A stretch of 64,000 nt of DNA, taken from contig NMRA01000272.1 of assembly GCA_002633005.1 (NCBI GenBank), positions 501,817 through 565,816 on the forward strand. The letters are read 5' to 3'. The notes below the pieces were generated by a model. That model did no database searches. It saw only the letters and a program-made list of their open reading frames with translations, and was not told the DNA's origin. The position numbers were made by a program, and so were the translations under genes. This document shows, piece by piece, positions 38,701 to 48,589 of this stretch (within the stretch, counting starts at the first letter, position 1; the number at the start of each line of letters is the position of its first letter). The DNA is from Phoronis australis (Eukaryota; Phoronida; Phoronidae).

Positions 38701-41700
38701 AATACTAAAAACTTGAAACAAAATGAAACAAGCTCCGATAATTTGTTATAACATGTACGCAACCTAGGTACCGTCAGCGACGAACACATGATAAAAGAAT
38801 CAGGGGGAAAAGAAACTGGTAAAGGTCAGGTGACGTAATCGCAAAAAGCCGACTCAAGAAAACACATCACAATTTTACTAGCACCAGCCGATGAACGATC
38901 GCTAACATTTCCAACACCGGTAAATACAGAAGTTAGTTTACTCTAGGAACCTGTTTCCTAGGTTTACTCAAGGATGACTTAGTTTTAATGACATTTATTT
39001 GAGTCAGATTTTATTTGTACATTTTTTACCCATATCGGCTTAAACCTGTAGGCCTATATCTAGTATACACTGAGCTTTGGGCCAAGGCTTGGGTAACCCG
39101 GCGATGGTATGCGATGACCATCCCTTTAGAAGACGCCTTTTTCGAAGAGTTTGAGCAACCAGGTGCCATACAAAAAGGCATAGCGAACCTTTTACAGCAC
39201 TGTGGCAAACAATAAAAAAAAAAGGACGATTGATACAATGATAAATTACGATGTAAACTCTTCAAATATGACATAAGCAATGAATGTGCAAAGCAGCCGA
39301 TACCCCGCCGTTCACGTCACTGACACATCAGCCAATCAGCGATCGCTTTCAGAATTCAGTGTTTTGACCATGAATACGAATTGGCTTTTGTTTGGCACGC
39401 AAGTCAGGCAAATGTGAGTTTTATTTGTATGTTAGAACCGATTAACTGCAACATTATTTTGACTATAGTCCCCTTTTAAGAGTAAGGCCAAAGCTAATAA
39501 TACGATAGACGTACATTTCCGTATGCCGTAATCATGTATACGTTATACTTCGAGTCAATTATAATGGCAATTTTTAACTGCTAGGCTAGCTGGAAATGTT
39601 GAGGTTTGTACTGTGTGTAAAGGTCACGAATGACATTTACTGAAGTTTTACCCTTTTCTGAACGAACGAAAGAAAGTTGTTTATGGTATTACACATTTTT
39701 ACTCTGTCTAGGTCTCTCACAAACGTATAATTGCACGCTCAGTCATAACAAAACGATGTAAAATGGTTAAAGTCAGTGCTTATCATAGACTACAATATAA
39801 TAATTATTTAACTCTTATTAAGGTATAATTATCGAATTTTTTGTGGTACATGATTTGCAACAGAAAGCGGATGATTATAGCACTGCCTTTGTCCATATGA
39901 TAGCGGAGCGAGCGAAAAACATTCCTCTAACCGCTATCGCTGGGGTATGAATTCTTCATCCCAGTTTTCATAATTTTCTGATAACGAAATCGTTATAGTA
40001 CATCTACACACCTGTATTCATTTATATTGTTTTAACGTGCACGATCTGATTCGCCCGAGACGAAAGTCAGCCAGTAACGTACAATCGGCCGAGTCAGTCA
40101 GAGACTCGTAATTACAATCGCCTGGGTATTATTTCGTGGATCAATAAGTTTTTGTTGTTTAAAATCTGCATCTTTCACGATTCTTATTTACATAGTTTTA
40201 CCGTAAGGAAATCTAAGCATTTGGTACATCTGTAACAATTATAATTTTGCATCCTCTTTTTGGTCTAAAGTGGAATTAATGTATCAAAGGATTACAGTAT
40301 GCCGTATATCGTTAAATGACGGAATGTTGAAAAGTTCATTTTCCACTAGAATTGACTATTGACTATTAGATGAAAGGTATGCCCTCTTAGCCCATTATTT
40401 ACATGGCCTTTTTTGTATGGGTCCCCAGGGGTATGTTTCATGAAAGTGACATTTAAGTCTTAAAAGGCTTTAGACAGAAAAATTGTCTTACGTTCCACAT
40501 AACAATTTCGAAAAAATAATCGAAACTCAATTTAGAAAAGAACACAGTATCTGAGAATATACCCATAATTGTTTCTTACTGAGAAAATTTGTATTAGTTA
40601 TTTCCAGGCAGTGTTATGCTCATAATCACACGACTAAACCTTTATTTGGCAGCTGTGATGCGGGAACGCAAGACCAATTTTCTGTCTTAAGTCTTAAGTC
40701 ATTTTTCAAGAAACAGACCCCAGGGTCAATTGTATGCGTACATGTATAAGGAGGTTACAATATTAAAGTCATAGTTATTTTTCCAGTTGACAATTAGTAA
40801 TTTTGGTAACTTAAACAAGTTTCTGCAATGGACTAGGATGTTTAAATTCAATTTATATAGGTTTACTAGTTTATACATAAATTCATAGTAGTAAAACCTC
40901 GGGGTTACCAGTTACGTGAATCGAATACAAGAGTGTCATCATTTCCTTGACAACAGGGAGAGGGAGAAAGTTCTAGCGTTCGGGTCAAATTTGAGGACTT
41001 CATTATCTCATTGTTCCTTACTGGAAGGGCCGCCAACGTCGAACAAGTTTTAAACCTCCCAATAATGTAGTGTCGCCGTTGGTCACGTGTTGTATTCAAT
41101 CTATCCGTTCTTGTTACGAAAAATCGGGATTAATTTGCATCTCCCATCCAATCGACACCTGTTTATGAACTGCTGTATACGCCATCGACATGTATTTTGG
41201 GAACCCTCCCAACACTGTCGTAAGATTTCCGATGCAGAAACGGAAGTCGAGGTTTGGACTGCACACGGTGACTTATTTTTACTAGTGTGAAAGTTGAGGA
41301 AAGAACTTAGGACCCTTTACCTTCTTCAACTTTGATATAGTTGAGGGCCACGTTATCCTCGTAATGTACGATGTCTATTACATCAGATGCGGGGCACTTT
41401 GTTCCGTTGAACTTAAAGTAAAGAGTTCCACAACACGCTGAAGAACATCCTTTGGCTCCACGAAAATCGGTTAGTAATGTCACATGCAGACCAGATGTAG
41501 ATGATTTTTTCGGATAAACCCTTGTCTGGAAGATATAGTTATATATATTTATATGCGCTAACTGCGAAGCGATACCGAAGTTTACAGTGAAACAACACGT
41601 GTAGTTGAGATAAAAGGTCATATATATTATGACAAACTAAACTACTACAGATATCAGTAATTACAAAAGTTACATAACATGTTGAACTGTAAAGGTGGGT

Positions 41701-42143
41701 GACAATCTGCCTCCAATGAAGGTATACACAAGTGGTGAATAGTAAGCTAAGAAACAATATGCGGAAGCATAACAGCAACACCGGGACAGCGACAGGTGAA
41801 ATTTGAAGATAACAGAGAAAGAAAGAAAATTGGTTTACCAGTATACTCGTTTGCTTGGTGTACACTATTTTTTTTAACCACTGTCTTGGAAACAAGTTTG
41901 TGCCAGATCCAATGCATTCTGAAATTGACACCGTTCTGGAGATTTCCCAAGACTGAGAACCGACCCCAAAACGTTGTTACACCTGAAATATTTAACATTC
42001 GTTGGAGAACTATTTAGCCTGTTCAACACGTACCTGCAGTTTATGTTCTGTTGCGCGGTCGGTCGTCCAGACTTGATTTGTCTTTCCAATATAAAACTGC
42101 CGAATATTGCCCATCAGCTCCTCTGAACAATCGTCCTCTTCGG
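17638..42143 (-). CDS. Triple CTHRC1-domain secreted protein gene (9 exons, 5' partial)
   Basis: Nine minus-strand exons join in frame (1394 bases, about 463 residues): 42143-42034, 41525-41321, 37706-37539 (unit 1); 34525-34431, 32562-32349, 29287-29129 (unit 2); 28991-28891, 18487-18283, 17774-17638 (unit 3, with stop). Each unit is one copy of the C-terminal domain of collagen triple helix repeat-containing protein 1: a lead-in strand, the [WYL]YF[TK]FN..[EK]C core, then the [EDG]G[IM]C..........C segment. Phases repeat exactly as 1-0, 0-1, 1-1. No collagen Gly-X-Y repeat is visible, unlike vertebrate CTHRC1. Vertebrate CTHRC1 is secreted and supports Wnt/planar-polarity signalling; a similar extracellular role is inferred only. 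The first exon needs an upstream phase 1 partner and signal peptide. Confidence 0.85.
18283..18487 (-). CDS. CTHRC1 unit 3, exon b (phase 0-1)
   Basis: Acceptor GTTTACAG, donor GTAAGT at 18282. Encodes EVTYNKLSSRSALKV, the THCFWYFTFNNTECS core and PGPIRAIIY, the clearest match to vertebrate CTHRC1 in the window. 205 bases, the same length as exon b of unit 1. A different frame open at 18357-18560 is its shadow. Confidence 0.9.
19165..21975. mobile_element. 2.8-kb element with long inverted termini and repeated TGTTACATTTTACGT sites
   Basis: 19165-19325 and the reverse complement of 21855-21975 align over about 120-160 bases (for example ATTGTTACATTTTACG, then GAGAAATGTA.CATTGTTACATTTTACGAAA, then ACGTCATAT). 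Each end carries 4-5 copies of TGTTACATTTTA[CT]GT in both orientations: left 19165-19177 (reverse), 19180, 19198, 19242, 19295; right 21868, 21927, 21945 (reverse) and 21962 (forward). The interior has no long frame or transposase motif, so it is probably a non-autonomous DNA transposon. Superfamily not identified; target duplication not resolved. Confidence 0.65.
21398..21480 (+). repeat. Degenerate (TAG/TAA)n microsatellite
   Basis: AACGATAACGA followed by imperfect AGTAGTAATAG-type triplets to about 21480. Inside the 2.8-kb inverted-repeat element. Confidence 0.8.
22370..23990 (+). pseudogene. Non-LTR retrotransposon relic (RT palm to C-terminal zinc motif)
   Basis: Pieces in order: VLNNRI and ILVDEQNGFR (22400-22455), FVDIEKAF (RT motif A, catalytic Asp changed to Thr context after F), GVRQGDILSPT (motif B, 22710-22745), LLHADD (motif C, 22845), then one long frame 22818-23573 with WCKKWRMVVN, KYLGCIL, LDYGSSVWG. 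After an in-frame TAA at 23571-23573 the same frame continues to 23971 with LAQLRAGNLPL and the CFCC...H...C motif. At least two frame shifts lie upstream of 22850. The 5' end is missing. The family is one seen in lancelets and other marine invertebrates, from memory. Confidence 0.8.
24536..25233 (+). repeat. 130-bp direct repeats flanking a 440-bp spacer
   Basis: 24536-24665 and 25104-25233 begin CCATCTTGCAGAGTC and end ATTACGATAAAT; only two differences seen (C/T and C/G), about 98% identity. Weaker similarity extends about 25 bases upstream (GGCGTTTT). An ATAATAAATGAC segment carries AATAAA. Either terminal repeats of a very small LTR-like (TRIM) element or a recent tandem duplication. The spacer is pyrimidine-rich with no coding domain. 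Confidence 0.75.
25234..26341. other. No gene seen
   Basis: AT-rich intronic sequence; the 89-codon plus frame at 25537-25806 has no domain. Nothing else. Confidence 0.45.
26342..26472 (+). repeat. Imperfect (CTG/GGT/TAC)n trinucleotide repeat
   Basis: Continuous triplets CTGCTGGTGGTG, then CTGCTACTACTG, over about 130 bases. The Ala/Val/Pro frame read on the minus strand is a by-product. Confidence 0.9.
26570..26815 (-). other. Open frame with one hydrophobic segment, uncertain
   Basis: Minus frame with Cys/Arg-rich start, then a strongly hydrophobic GVVTIVVRNVFCIVVGVIAV run of about 28 residues. Could be an orphan transmembrane exon or chance; no clean splice pair chosen. Not linked to any gene here. 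Confidence 0.15.
26990..28000 (-). pseudogene. CR1/Jockey-like LINE relic
   Basis: Minus-strand order: VVFLLDLDSAFESVPRDLL (RT motif A, 27890-27835), YVKAGVPKGSALGSLLF (motif B, about 27740-27690), FLYTDDTSIFF (motif C, TDDT for the usual ADDT, about 27650-27620), then scattered frames to LHLWNNLPLE near 27050, a common LINE C-terminal motif. Several stops and shifts. Truncated at both ends. Confidence 0.75.
28891..28991 (-). CDS. CTHRC1 unit 3, exon a (phase 1-0)
   Basis: Acceptor TGCTTTTAG, donor GTAAGC. Encodes VRPDGTSIRVPQFNLAHHYW and ends GVIK; AAG|GAA joins exon 18487-18283. Lead-in segment of the unit, equivalent to 34525-34431 and 42143-42034 but without their early Cys. Confidence 0.8.
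29129..29287 (-). CDS. CTHRC1 unit 2, exon c (phase 1-1)
   Basis: Acceptor CGTATTTCAG, donor GTAAGT. Encodes GGICYGIPAGNVKIQLW, the second Cys (HQTCSGY) and GWNGYSRIIVEEV. That last stretch closely matches the GWNSVSRIIIEE end of vertebrate CTHRC1. 53 codons. Confidence 0.9.
30719..30814. other. Assembly gap (96 N)
   Basis: Run of N between a C-rich and a G-rich edge, inside the G-rich transposon. Predicted open frames across it are meaningless. Confidence 0.99.
31298..31370 (+). ncRNA. tRNA-like segment, probably SINE-derived
   Basis: TGGTAGTGTAGTGG (31303-31316) fits a Pol III A box and GAGTTCGAGTC (31348-31358) a B box, at tRNA-like spacing. The T stem pairs poorly (about three of five) and no good acceptor stem forms, so it is not a working tRNA. 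It lies inside the G-rich transposon. Confidence 0.4.
32153..32222. mobile_element. 70-bp MITE with perfect 9-bp terminal inverted repeats
   Basis: Begins GGGCGGCGCACCATAGGGG and ends GTGCTGCGCCGCC; GGCGGCGCA and TGCGCCGCC are exact reverse complements. A relative is at 6447-6520. A long minus-strand frame of unit 2 exon b reads into it after the donor, which is intronic. Confidence 0.65.
32349..32562 (-). CDS. CTHRC1 unit 2, exon b (phase 0-1)
   Basis: Acceptor ATATATTTAG, donor GTAAGA. Encodes VITFPKRISSTGLRVVW, then HRCGRYYFKFNDVECSNPG. 214 bases, 9 longer than the other b exons. One Cys stands in place of the CC pair of vertebrate CTHRC1. Ends phase 1 into exon 29287-29129. Confidence 0.9.
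32563..34430 (-). other. Intron of CTHRC1-type gene
   Basis: AT-rich. The 77-codon frame at 33989-34222 has no domain. Nothing seen. Confidence 0.55.
34431..34525 (-). CDS. CTHRC1 unit 2, exon a (phase 1-0)
   Basis: Acceptor TTTTTAATAG, donor GTAAGT. Encodes KTTCSALTSFNVKQAFW and ends VGFA, joining GTA ATA ACA of the next exon. 95 bases; one early Cys shared with unit 1. Confidence 0.8.
34526..37538 (-). other. Intron of CTHRC1-type gene
   Basis: No exon or element recognised; plus frames at 34917-35833 are short and featureless. Confidence 0.5.
37539..37706 (-). CDS. CTHRC1 unit 1, exon c (phase 1-1)
   Basis: Acceptor TCTATTTTAG, donor GTGAGG. Encodes DGICKGLAAGDVTIDVYV, RNCDGYTG and a tail ending LMVREVDMSTRL. 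The GICxGxAAGxVxI pattern is the family signature. 56 codons. Confidence 0.9.
   Translation of the reverse strand: MTVYAKDWRPVTSLLMSTYVTVMVIREKVLIIHRLCSRQTPTRGLWFEKWICLRD
38265..39095. repeat. Interspersed repeat, copy 2 (uninterrupted)
   Basis: Aligns with 9160-9685, 9968-10110 and 11216-11345. Lacks both insertions present in copy 1, so it shows the original form, about 800 bases. Direct terminal motif at 39055-39095. No coding frame. Confidence 0.7.
40426..40725. mobile_element. 300-bp foldback / MITE
   Basis: Left arm from CCAGGGGTATGTTTCATGAA (40426) to about 40500; right arm on the minus strand begins CCTGGGGTCTGTTTCTTGAA (from 40725) to about 40660. The arms share TTTAGACAGAAAAATTGTCTTACGTTCC-type sequence over about 70 bases with small indels. 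AT-rich loop. Non-coding. Confidence 0.7.
41321..41525 (-). CDS. CTHRC1 unit 1, exon b (phase 0-1)
   Basis: Acceptor TATCTTCCAG, donor GTAAAG. Encodes TRVYPKKSSTSGLHVTLL, then GCSSACCGTLYFKFNGTKC. The ACC pair and YFxFNGxxC core match vertebrate CTHRC1 best among the three b exons. 205 bases. Confidence 0.9.
42034..42143 (-). CDS. CTHRC1 unit 1, exon a (phase 1-0), most upstream secure exon
   Basis: Acceptor TTATTTTCAG, donor GTACGT. Encodes EEDDCSEELMGNIRQFYI and ends TEHKLQ. 110 bases. Needs a phase 1 exon upstream; the only candidate seen is 60100-59977. Confidence 0.8.
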
Positions 42144-44387
42144 CTGAAAATAATGAAAAACGCGATAATGGCCGTTGTGAACAAATTTCACAATTGTGCT
42201 TTTAGTCTCGTGTATGGCTTGTGGTTGCTTCTGCTCGTCCCGTAGACGCAAAAATCGCCCAAAGTAAGCTAACGTGATCACGTGCTTCATCACTAACAGT
42301 TAGGTAAGCGTATTACACCGTATCTTGAGTAACATTCAGACAAAAAAGCATGAAACATCTTGTATTTCGGGGATCAAAAACAATGCCAAACGTCCATTTC
42401 TGGTTTTGGTAACTTCATCTGTTACCCTTTGTAGTAAACTGCCCCTTTGCCGAACCCTATTCGAGCAGACGTGCGAAGTGTCGTCCATTTACACAACCTG
42501 TTGTTTAGCAGATCTACTGTTCGTGTAAGTGAACTGACTTGAAGACGAGACGGTCTTGCCACCTTTTTTGCTGGATGCTTTGGTTGTGATTCATGTTTTT
42601 GCCTTTTCACGAGTTTAATGCGTCCACGGAACGCTCAATGCACGCACATTCCAGGTTTTGTTCTACATCCTTTCTCCTCGTCCCCTAATATATACTGTAC
42701 ATGTACATGTATGTGTTTTTAAGTATCAGTCCACGGATCCACCGACCACTGTACAGCCAACAAGCGGCAAGGTGGGGGGTCAGCCATTCAGATCCATGTT
42801 TAGTCTGATAAATCACATTAGGGATGAGAGAAATTGGGTGAAGTATGACACCACAAAGTTTGGTGGTTTAGGAAATACAAGGGAAGTGTTCTCGAGGGCA
42901 AAATGAGGCAATTTCTTGGTGTGGAATGAGTCATTTTTGACCAAATTTTCTACTCCAGTTTCTGCTTCAAACAGAATCGTTTCTGAACAATTTTGATATC
43001 ACATGATAGGTTCATGACCAATGTCAGTAAAAACGGCACCGACACTGCAATATCTGTTACTATGGTAACACTGGAACTGTTTCCGTGGAGGTACATTTCC
43101 TTCTTGTGAAAAACCAGCAGTAAGTTGTACCCTTATAGCGAAGCTGCCCCCGCGAGAAAACTAAAAATAATAACATGGACATGTAGAAGACTCCATGCCC
43201 TTGAAATTAATACAATAAAAACTTTGTCAGCCCTTCAGGCAGGCTTGGTAATAGGTGTCTGAATTTCACTATTTTCAGACCGCGTATGTGTATTTGTCAT
43301 GTTAAACCAGTCACTAGTTGTGCGCCGTTTCTACGCATTAATATGCCGTGGTATAATACAACAATTAAAAGAATTGGTTTGCTTAAATGTTTTTAATTAA
43401 TTTTAAAGACACTAGCATTTCCCACTAAAATATGAAATTATACTAAATTTGTTCATCCAACTCGTCTGAATACCAAACTAAAGCTTACAATGCGTTAGTT
43501 GAATGATGGCTGACCTAAAGTGCGGGTTTGCGAATTTATCTATTTATCTGGCACTGCCAGTCGCATCGAATGTGGTATTTCTACAAATTGCGGAGAGAAA
43601 CAACTTTGGAAACTCTTGGGAAATGCACAAGGTATAGAGCGAGACATTTGAGCACCTTATAAGAGTACGTGGAGCTGATGTGGAGGTGGAACGTGTCCTC
43701 CTCAGAAGTAGTCTGTCTCGTCTCAGTCTCAGTGTCTGCCTCGGAGGCAGGTGTGGAGCAGGAGCTACATAATCTACCTTATTAGATTCACTTGCCCGAA
43801 TCATCGTTACAACACTCGAGATATATTGCTGTCGCCAAAGACACTGAGAACATCCACTGCACACTAGAGGAGAAATCTGATAGAGCCTGATAGAGGTCTG
43901 AAAAATGACCAAAGACGTTAAGTCAAGGTTCAACGTCCTGCTTCGTGTGAGCTCAGGTAGGAATCACTAAACTCCAGGGTCTGACCCTGAGGAATATTTT
44001 TAGAAGCACGTCATTCATGCAAAAATACTTTTATTGTCACACCGTGATTGCTTATAACTTGGGCCTTATTGCTTAATCATATCTTATTCAAATGTGTTGA
44101 TGTTTATGCAACTACATGTATACATTGGCATAGAAAATAGGTAGTCATCATAACTTTTCATAACAACCACCAAATGTGTAACATGACTTCTGCCCATGAA
44201 CTACTTTTAGAGACTAGGGAGTATGTTATGTCTGCCAATGAATTTCTGCGATTATGAAGTTAATTAAACATGCTAAAGCCGTCAAAAATATTGGTGCCTT
44301 CACTTTAGCTTGGTATTCATATTTTCTGAGCCGAAATGGCCACATTAAATTTAATATGTTTAATTTTTTCATTAATACAATTTTAGG
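42144..44387. other. Upstream of CTHRC1-type unit 1, no secure gene
   Basis: A 130-codon minus frame at 43544-43933 has a CSGCSQC start and an Arg/Ser/Thr-rich remainder; a possible splice pair (TCTAG at 43864, donor at 43777) exists, but other frames over the same bases look equally protein-like. Not called. Confidence 0.4.
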
Positions 44388-44760
44388 AATCAGGAAAGGC
44401 TTATGCTGAAGAAGTGGCTTCTGCTGAAGTTGGAGACTTGCCGATTATTAGTAAAGGTTGGGTATGGAAAAGTTCACAACCAGCAAGAAGGTACCCTTCT
44501 GGACAACTAAGTGAGGGGGCTAGAGAGAGGCCGTAAAGTCTACTCCCAGAAGATATGTCAAAGAGAATTTGTAGCTTGAGGAACGAGTCGGGGGAAAAAG
44601 TATTTGCCAAAGATTACTGGCTTATACCACAACAGGTCCAAAGTAATTTGTTGAGATAGGCCACTCTCAGCAAATGTGGGGAAACTGGGACAGAGGAAGT
44701 GGAGTATGCATTGAAAGAGGCAATCTGCGATTGTCAAGGATGTAGCATTGTAAAAATTCA
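44388..44760 (+). pseudogene. Decayed C-terminal part of a transposon-associated protein
   Basis: One frame reads KGWVWKSSQPARRYPSGQL, a TAA stop, then RNESGEKVFAKDYWLIPQQV and further stops. The order GWxxK..KP.RR(Y/F), then [RK].[NE]G(E/K)(K/R)xFxxxxxLxxQQ, is what I recall from the C-terminal region of a transposon-derived family common in cnidarians, molluscs and lancelets. At least two in-frame stops. The minus 119-codon frame over the same bases is a shadow. Confidence 0.45.
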
Positions 44761-47700
44761 AAGGGAGGAAACAGTACAGTGGCTGGACCTGTAAATACTC
44801 TGGCTGATCTGCTAAATCCAGTGGGGGCATTATTGTATCAGCACAGCTGTGTAGGGAAGTAGGCTTGTGTGTTGTCGCAGGCTTTGTTTGCACCAGAACT
44901 GCTTGTGTGAACAGCACAAATCTAAAATTTACCTAGTCTAAGACTGAATTTTTCTCCAGGCACGGATCATGATCTTGGGCCACATGGTAATGGTACATTG
45001 TTCATTTTGTTTAGCCACTGGATTTTTTGGTCTGACAGGATTTCTCAGTGTGGCCATCACATTTAGATGATTTCTGACCACTGTACTGTTCCTTTTCCTT
45101 GAAGATGCATAATTGATCTGAATTTATGTTTCCGCATTTTATTTACCATTATAGATTTTTGTTTGTAAATGGGTATATATTACTGAAATTTGAGACCCTG
45201 TTGCAGTTAGGCTGGTTTTGTTAACTTATCTTTCTACCTGGGTTGTAAACCCATATTCTGTCCAGGAGGTAATAAGTTTTGATTTAGACCATTTACCTCT
45301 ATAAAATTTGCTCAGTTTGTTCCTTATCCAGATGGGAAGTGATTTCTGGAATTATAGCGAATTGACAGTTTGCTATTCCTTGAGACCATGCTGTGTGTAT
45401 AAAATCACACACTATTAGTCTGGTCTCTAGCAATTGCATATTGCCAGATCTTTCAAAGTTCTGAAATTGCTCAAAAGTGACCTGGAAGTAATACCTATTT
45501 CGTGATGGTAAAATGTCTAAATCAAAAGTTGTTTTATGTGATTCTAGGCGAGTTTATGTCCACTTCAAATGATTTTTGTTGCAGTACTGAAAAGTATTGG
45601 CACATTAGCTCTGGTGGCTCCTTGTTTTTTTGGCGAATTGACCATTTTATGGTTCCCATGGGTAATTTTGTTAGTGGTCTAGTATGTATGTACAACTGTA
45701 ATCGTAGGGCAATTGTAATGCAAACCATGTTGCAAAAGTATTTTTTCATGACCATTTCATTGTAAAATGCTGCCTAATTGGAACCGACATGCCAATTTTT
45801 CATTTTGTGGTGGTTAGTTTTGATAAGAACATTGATGTGGTAAATACAGCTACCTCAAGTTTGTGAAGAAGAGATTTCCAGTGTTGTCAGCGATATTGCG
45901 AAATCACTTTTTCGCAGTGAGACTACATCACCTTAAATGTAATTCCCTGACTTTATGGGCTTTGTGTGGTTGACTCTGTCCTGTAGCAATTAGAGTGTTG
46001 AAAAGATCTAGAAGGCAATTTTTTATTAGAGTCATAATATTTGCACTTTTGACTGTACAATTATCTTTGCATTGTATTATCAAAACATATTCTGTAGTAC
46101 ACAAGTCTCTGGTTGGTATTTTATATTTTTTCACAAGGAATATTTTCAGCTTAGATGAGTTGTCTGTGAGGTAGGCAATTTTCAAATAAGATAATGAATA
46201 AAATTGTCAAACATTGTTTTATTTTTTAGATGTGTGATCTTCCAATAAGTGATTACTTTTAAAAAACCTGTGCAGAATTTGATTTTTACTCTTCATTTTA
46301 AGGAGAATAAATCCATAAACCTGCATTGTCTTGAAATTTTACTCAAACTACAGATTGGGTTGGGGATTGGAATCTTAATACAACAGAGTCTCTGAACCCG
46401 TACCATGAGCAATACAACACAATACACGGATATAAAAATTTGGTGTTTAGGTTCCACGGAAAGGATTCGTGTGCGCGGTAATAGTTACTAAGGTGCGTGG
46501 TCATTGTTTGTGGATACTTTGGGATTCCTCTTCTGTGGTCATCCACGGGAAACCTGGTCGCATAGAGAACAATAGATTAGCATCTTCATTGTTATAATAA
46601 AGATATAATGACGAGCACTTATCGGCAACGGTCTGATGTACGCAAGGTTCTATATCCATGCGACCTGTGTTGTTATATCCAACAGTGACACAACAATGGA
46701 AAACAATGATAGGACCGATGGGCGAAAAACATGCGACGAGTTGCCACAGACAGTGGTGGAGTTTGTCTTGTCATTCGAATGTTTTTAGAGAACTGCAAAC
46801 CCGGTATTTCGTCAGGAAAATTTCTGCGGTCTTTTGTTTTAAGTCGTGGGAAAAACTGCGGTCATGCCACCAAACTTATCATTCATTTGATATTACAATG
46901 CATTGCATGAACATTTGATCAACAGAAAATCTGACTTGAATATGTGTGAAGAAATACCCATGAGGAAATTGCAAAGTAAAACAACTGTAAATCAAAATAA
47001 CCTACATTTGTCGAGTTCATGTCTAACCCTGTTCACTGTGGAGGACATAATCGGCTTTTTACAAAATGGAGCCATGTATGGTATTTAGGGGTACTATAGC
47101 CCAAAGTGATCAGTAGTAAAACGTTCAAAACATTCAGGAGGAACTAACTTGTTGCAAAATATCGAAAAATATGAAGGACAATCGGATTTTACGGTGCTCA
47201 CGCATCGATCTCAGATATATGACAATTTCTCATTTTAGTACATTTGAGGTGCCAAAATGTATAACTAATAAACTGGCTGACAAAGTTTTTATTTTATGCA
47301 ATGAAAGTAACATGTTTTGTCAACATTTTGGCTAAGTTTCATTCTCATAGCAGTGGGGGCAGATTTGGTACAGCAGTGTACTGAACACAACCTCAAAATG
47401 GCATAACGGGGGGCAGTGTAGTAAAACTACTAAATGAGGGCGGTAAATCGGAATCGTGTTTCAAGACATCTGTGTAACAATCTATAGGCACCACTAAACA
47501 ATGCCAAGTGAATAATAAATCAATAGCTTTCATTCAAGGAAAAATATGAACAGTTAAAACTGGACAGTTTTTATACCGTGAAAACATGGCTGCGAAACCG
47601 TAAAATGTGTTTGAACCTATAACTTTAGAAAAACACAATATTTTGAGGAAATATTTTACCGCTGTTTATAGATCCCATAGGACTACATATGTGCCAAATT

Positions 47701-48589
47701 TGGTGAAAATCGGCTGACCCCCACCTTGCCGCTCATGGTTGGTGCTCTCGTGGACTAGTACTTAAAACTTGATGTGAACGAACCATTTCCCACAACCCAA
47801 TGATCTTGTGTTGTCGCCATCTGGGGGGGCTCCAGCCCCCCAGCCCTCTATTAGTCGGTGAGCCAGAATTTGTAGGGCCTCTAGAAAATGGTTTTTGTGA
47901 GTACTTTAGGGGGGCAATTTTATTTTGGTGTTTTTAATTCATATATTAGAGTGTTTTCAAAATCAAAAAATTCCCACGTATAAAGTTGCACATTTTTGAG
48001 AAATTTGAGTTTGAAGTTACCTAATAATCACCAAAGATCTTAGTAAACTTATATTTGTAAAAACAACGACTTTGGTGACTTTTTTGTAAAACAAGTGATA
48101 TGGTCCCATCAGTGCAATTGTATTGAACAATATTACACTCACATTACATGTTTTACTATTGTAGATTAATTGTAAACAGTGAAGTTTAAAAAATGTAAAG
48201 ACACCTAGTGGCAAAAATGCAAACTAAGTCTGAATGTTACTAGGAAGTTTTTCTGGCATTGTCTGGCAACAAAAATAACACAAAACACTTGAGGCTGGGC
48301 AGAATTTGTGCCCCAATGACTAAAACATTGACTAATGGTGTAAAATATAGCTTGTTTGCATAATACACCAGAAATACGTTATAGTACAAAAACAATATAG
48401 TTGAATGATCTCTGTGAATGTGCACACAGACTGTATGAAAATAATAGATTGTTCTGACAGCGTTTATCAAGCAGTATGAGACAAATACATAGCAATGATC
48501 AAAGCATGTACTTTCTATGACTTAATCAACAAATAAAATTAACTTTTTAACAACAAAAAAAAAACGAAATAACGGGGTTGGAGGTCTAT
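44761..48589. other. No gene seen
   Basis: AT-rich. Short frames (45502-45765, 46658-46918, 48017-48470) lack domains. A GC palindrome GGGGGGCTCCAGCCCCCC lies at about 47826. Confidence 0.45.

Larger units (their letters stand above)
37707..41320 (-). other. Intron of CTHRC1-type gene with repeat copy 2 and a foldback element
   Basis: Contains 38265-39095 and 40426-40725. The remainder (39100-40420, 40730-41320) is AT-rich without features. Confidence 0.55.

Noticed and set aside
43544-43933. 130-codon Cys/Arg-rich exon
   Set aside because: Other frames over the same bases look equally protein-like, no homology recognised, and the phase does not fit the CTHRC1-type gene.
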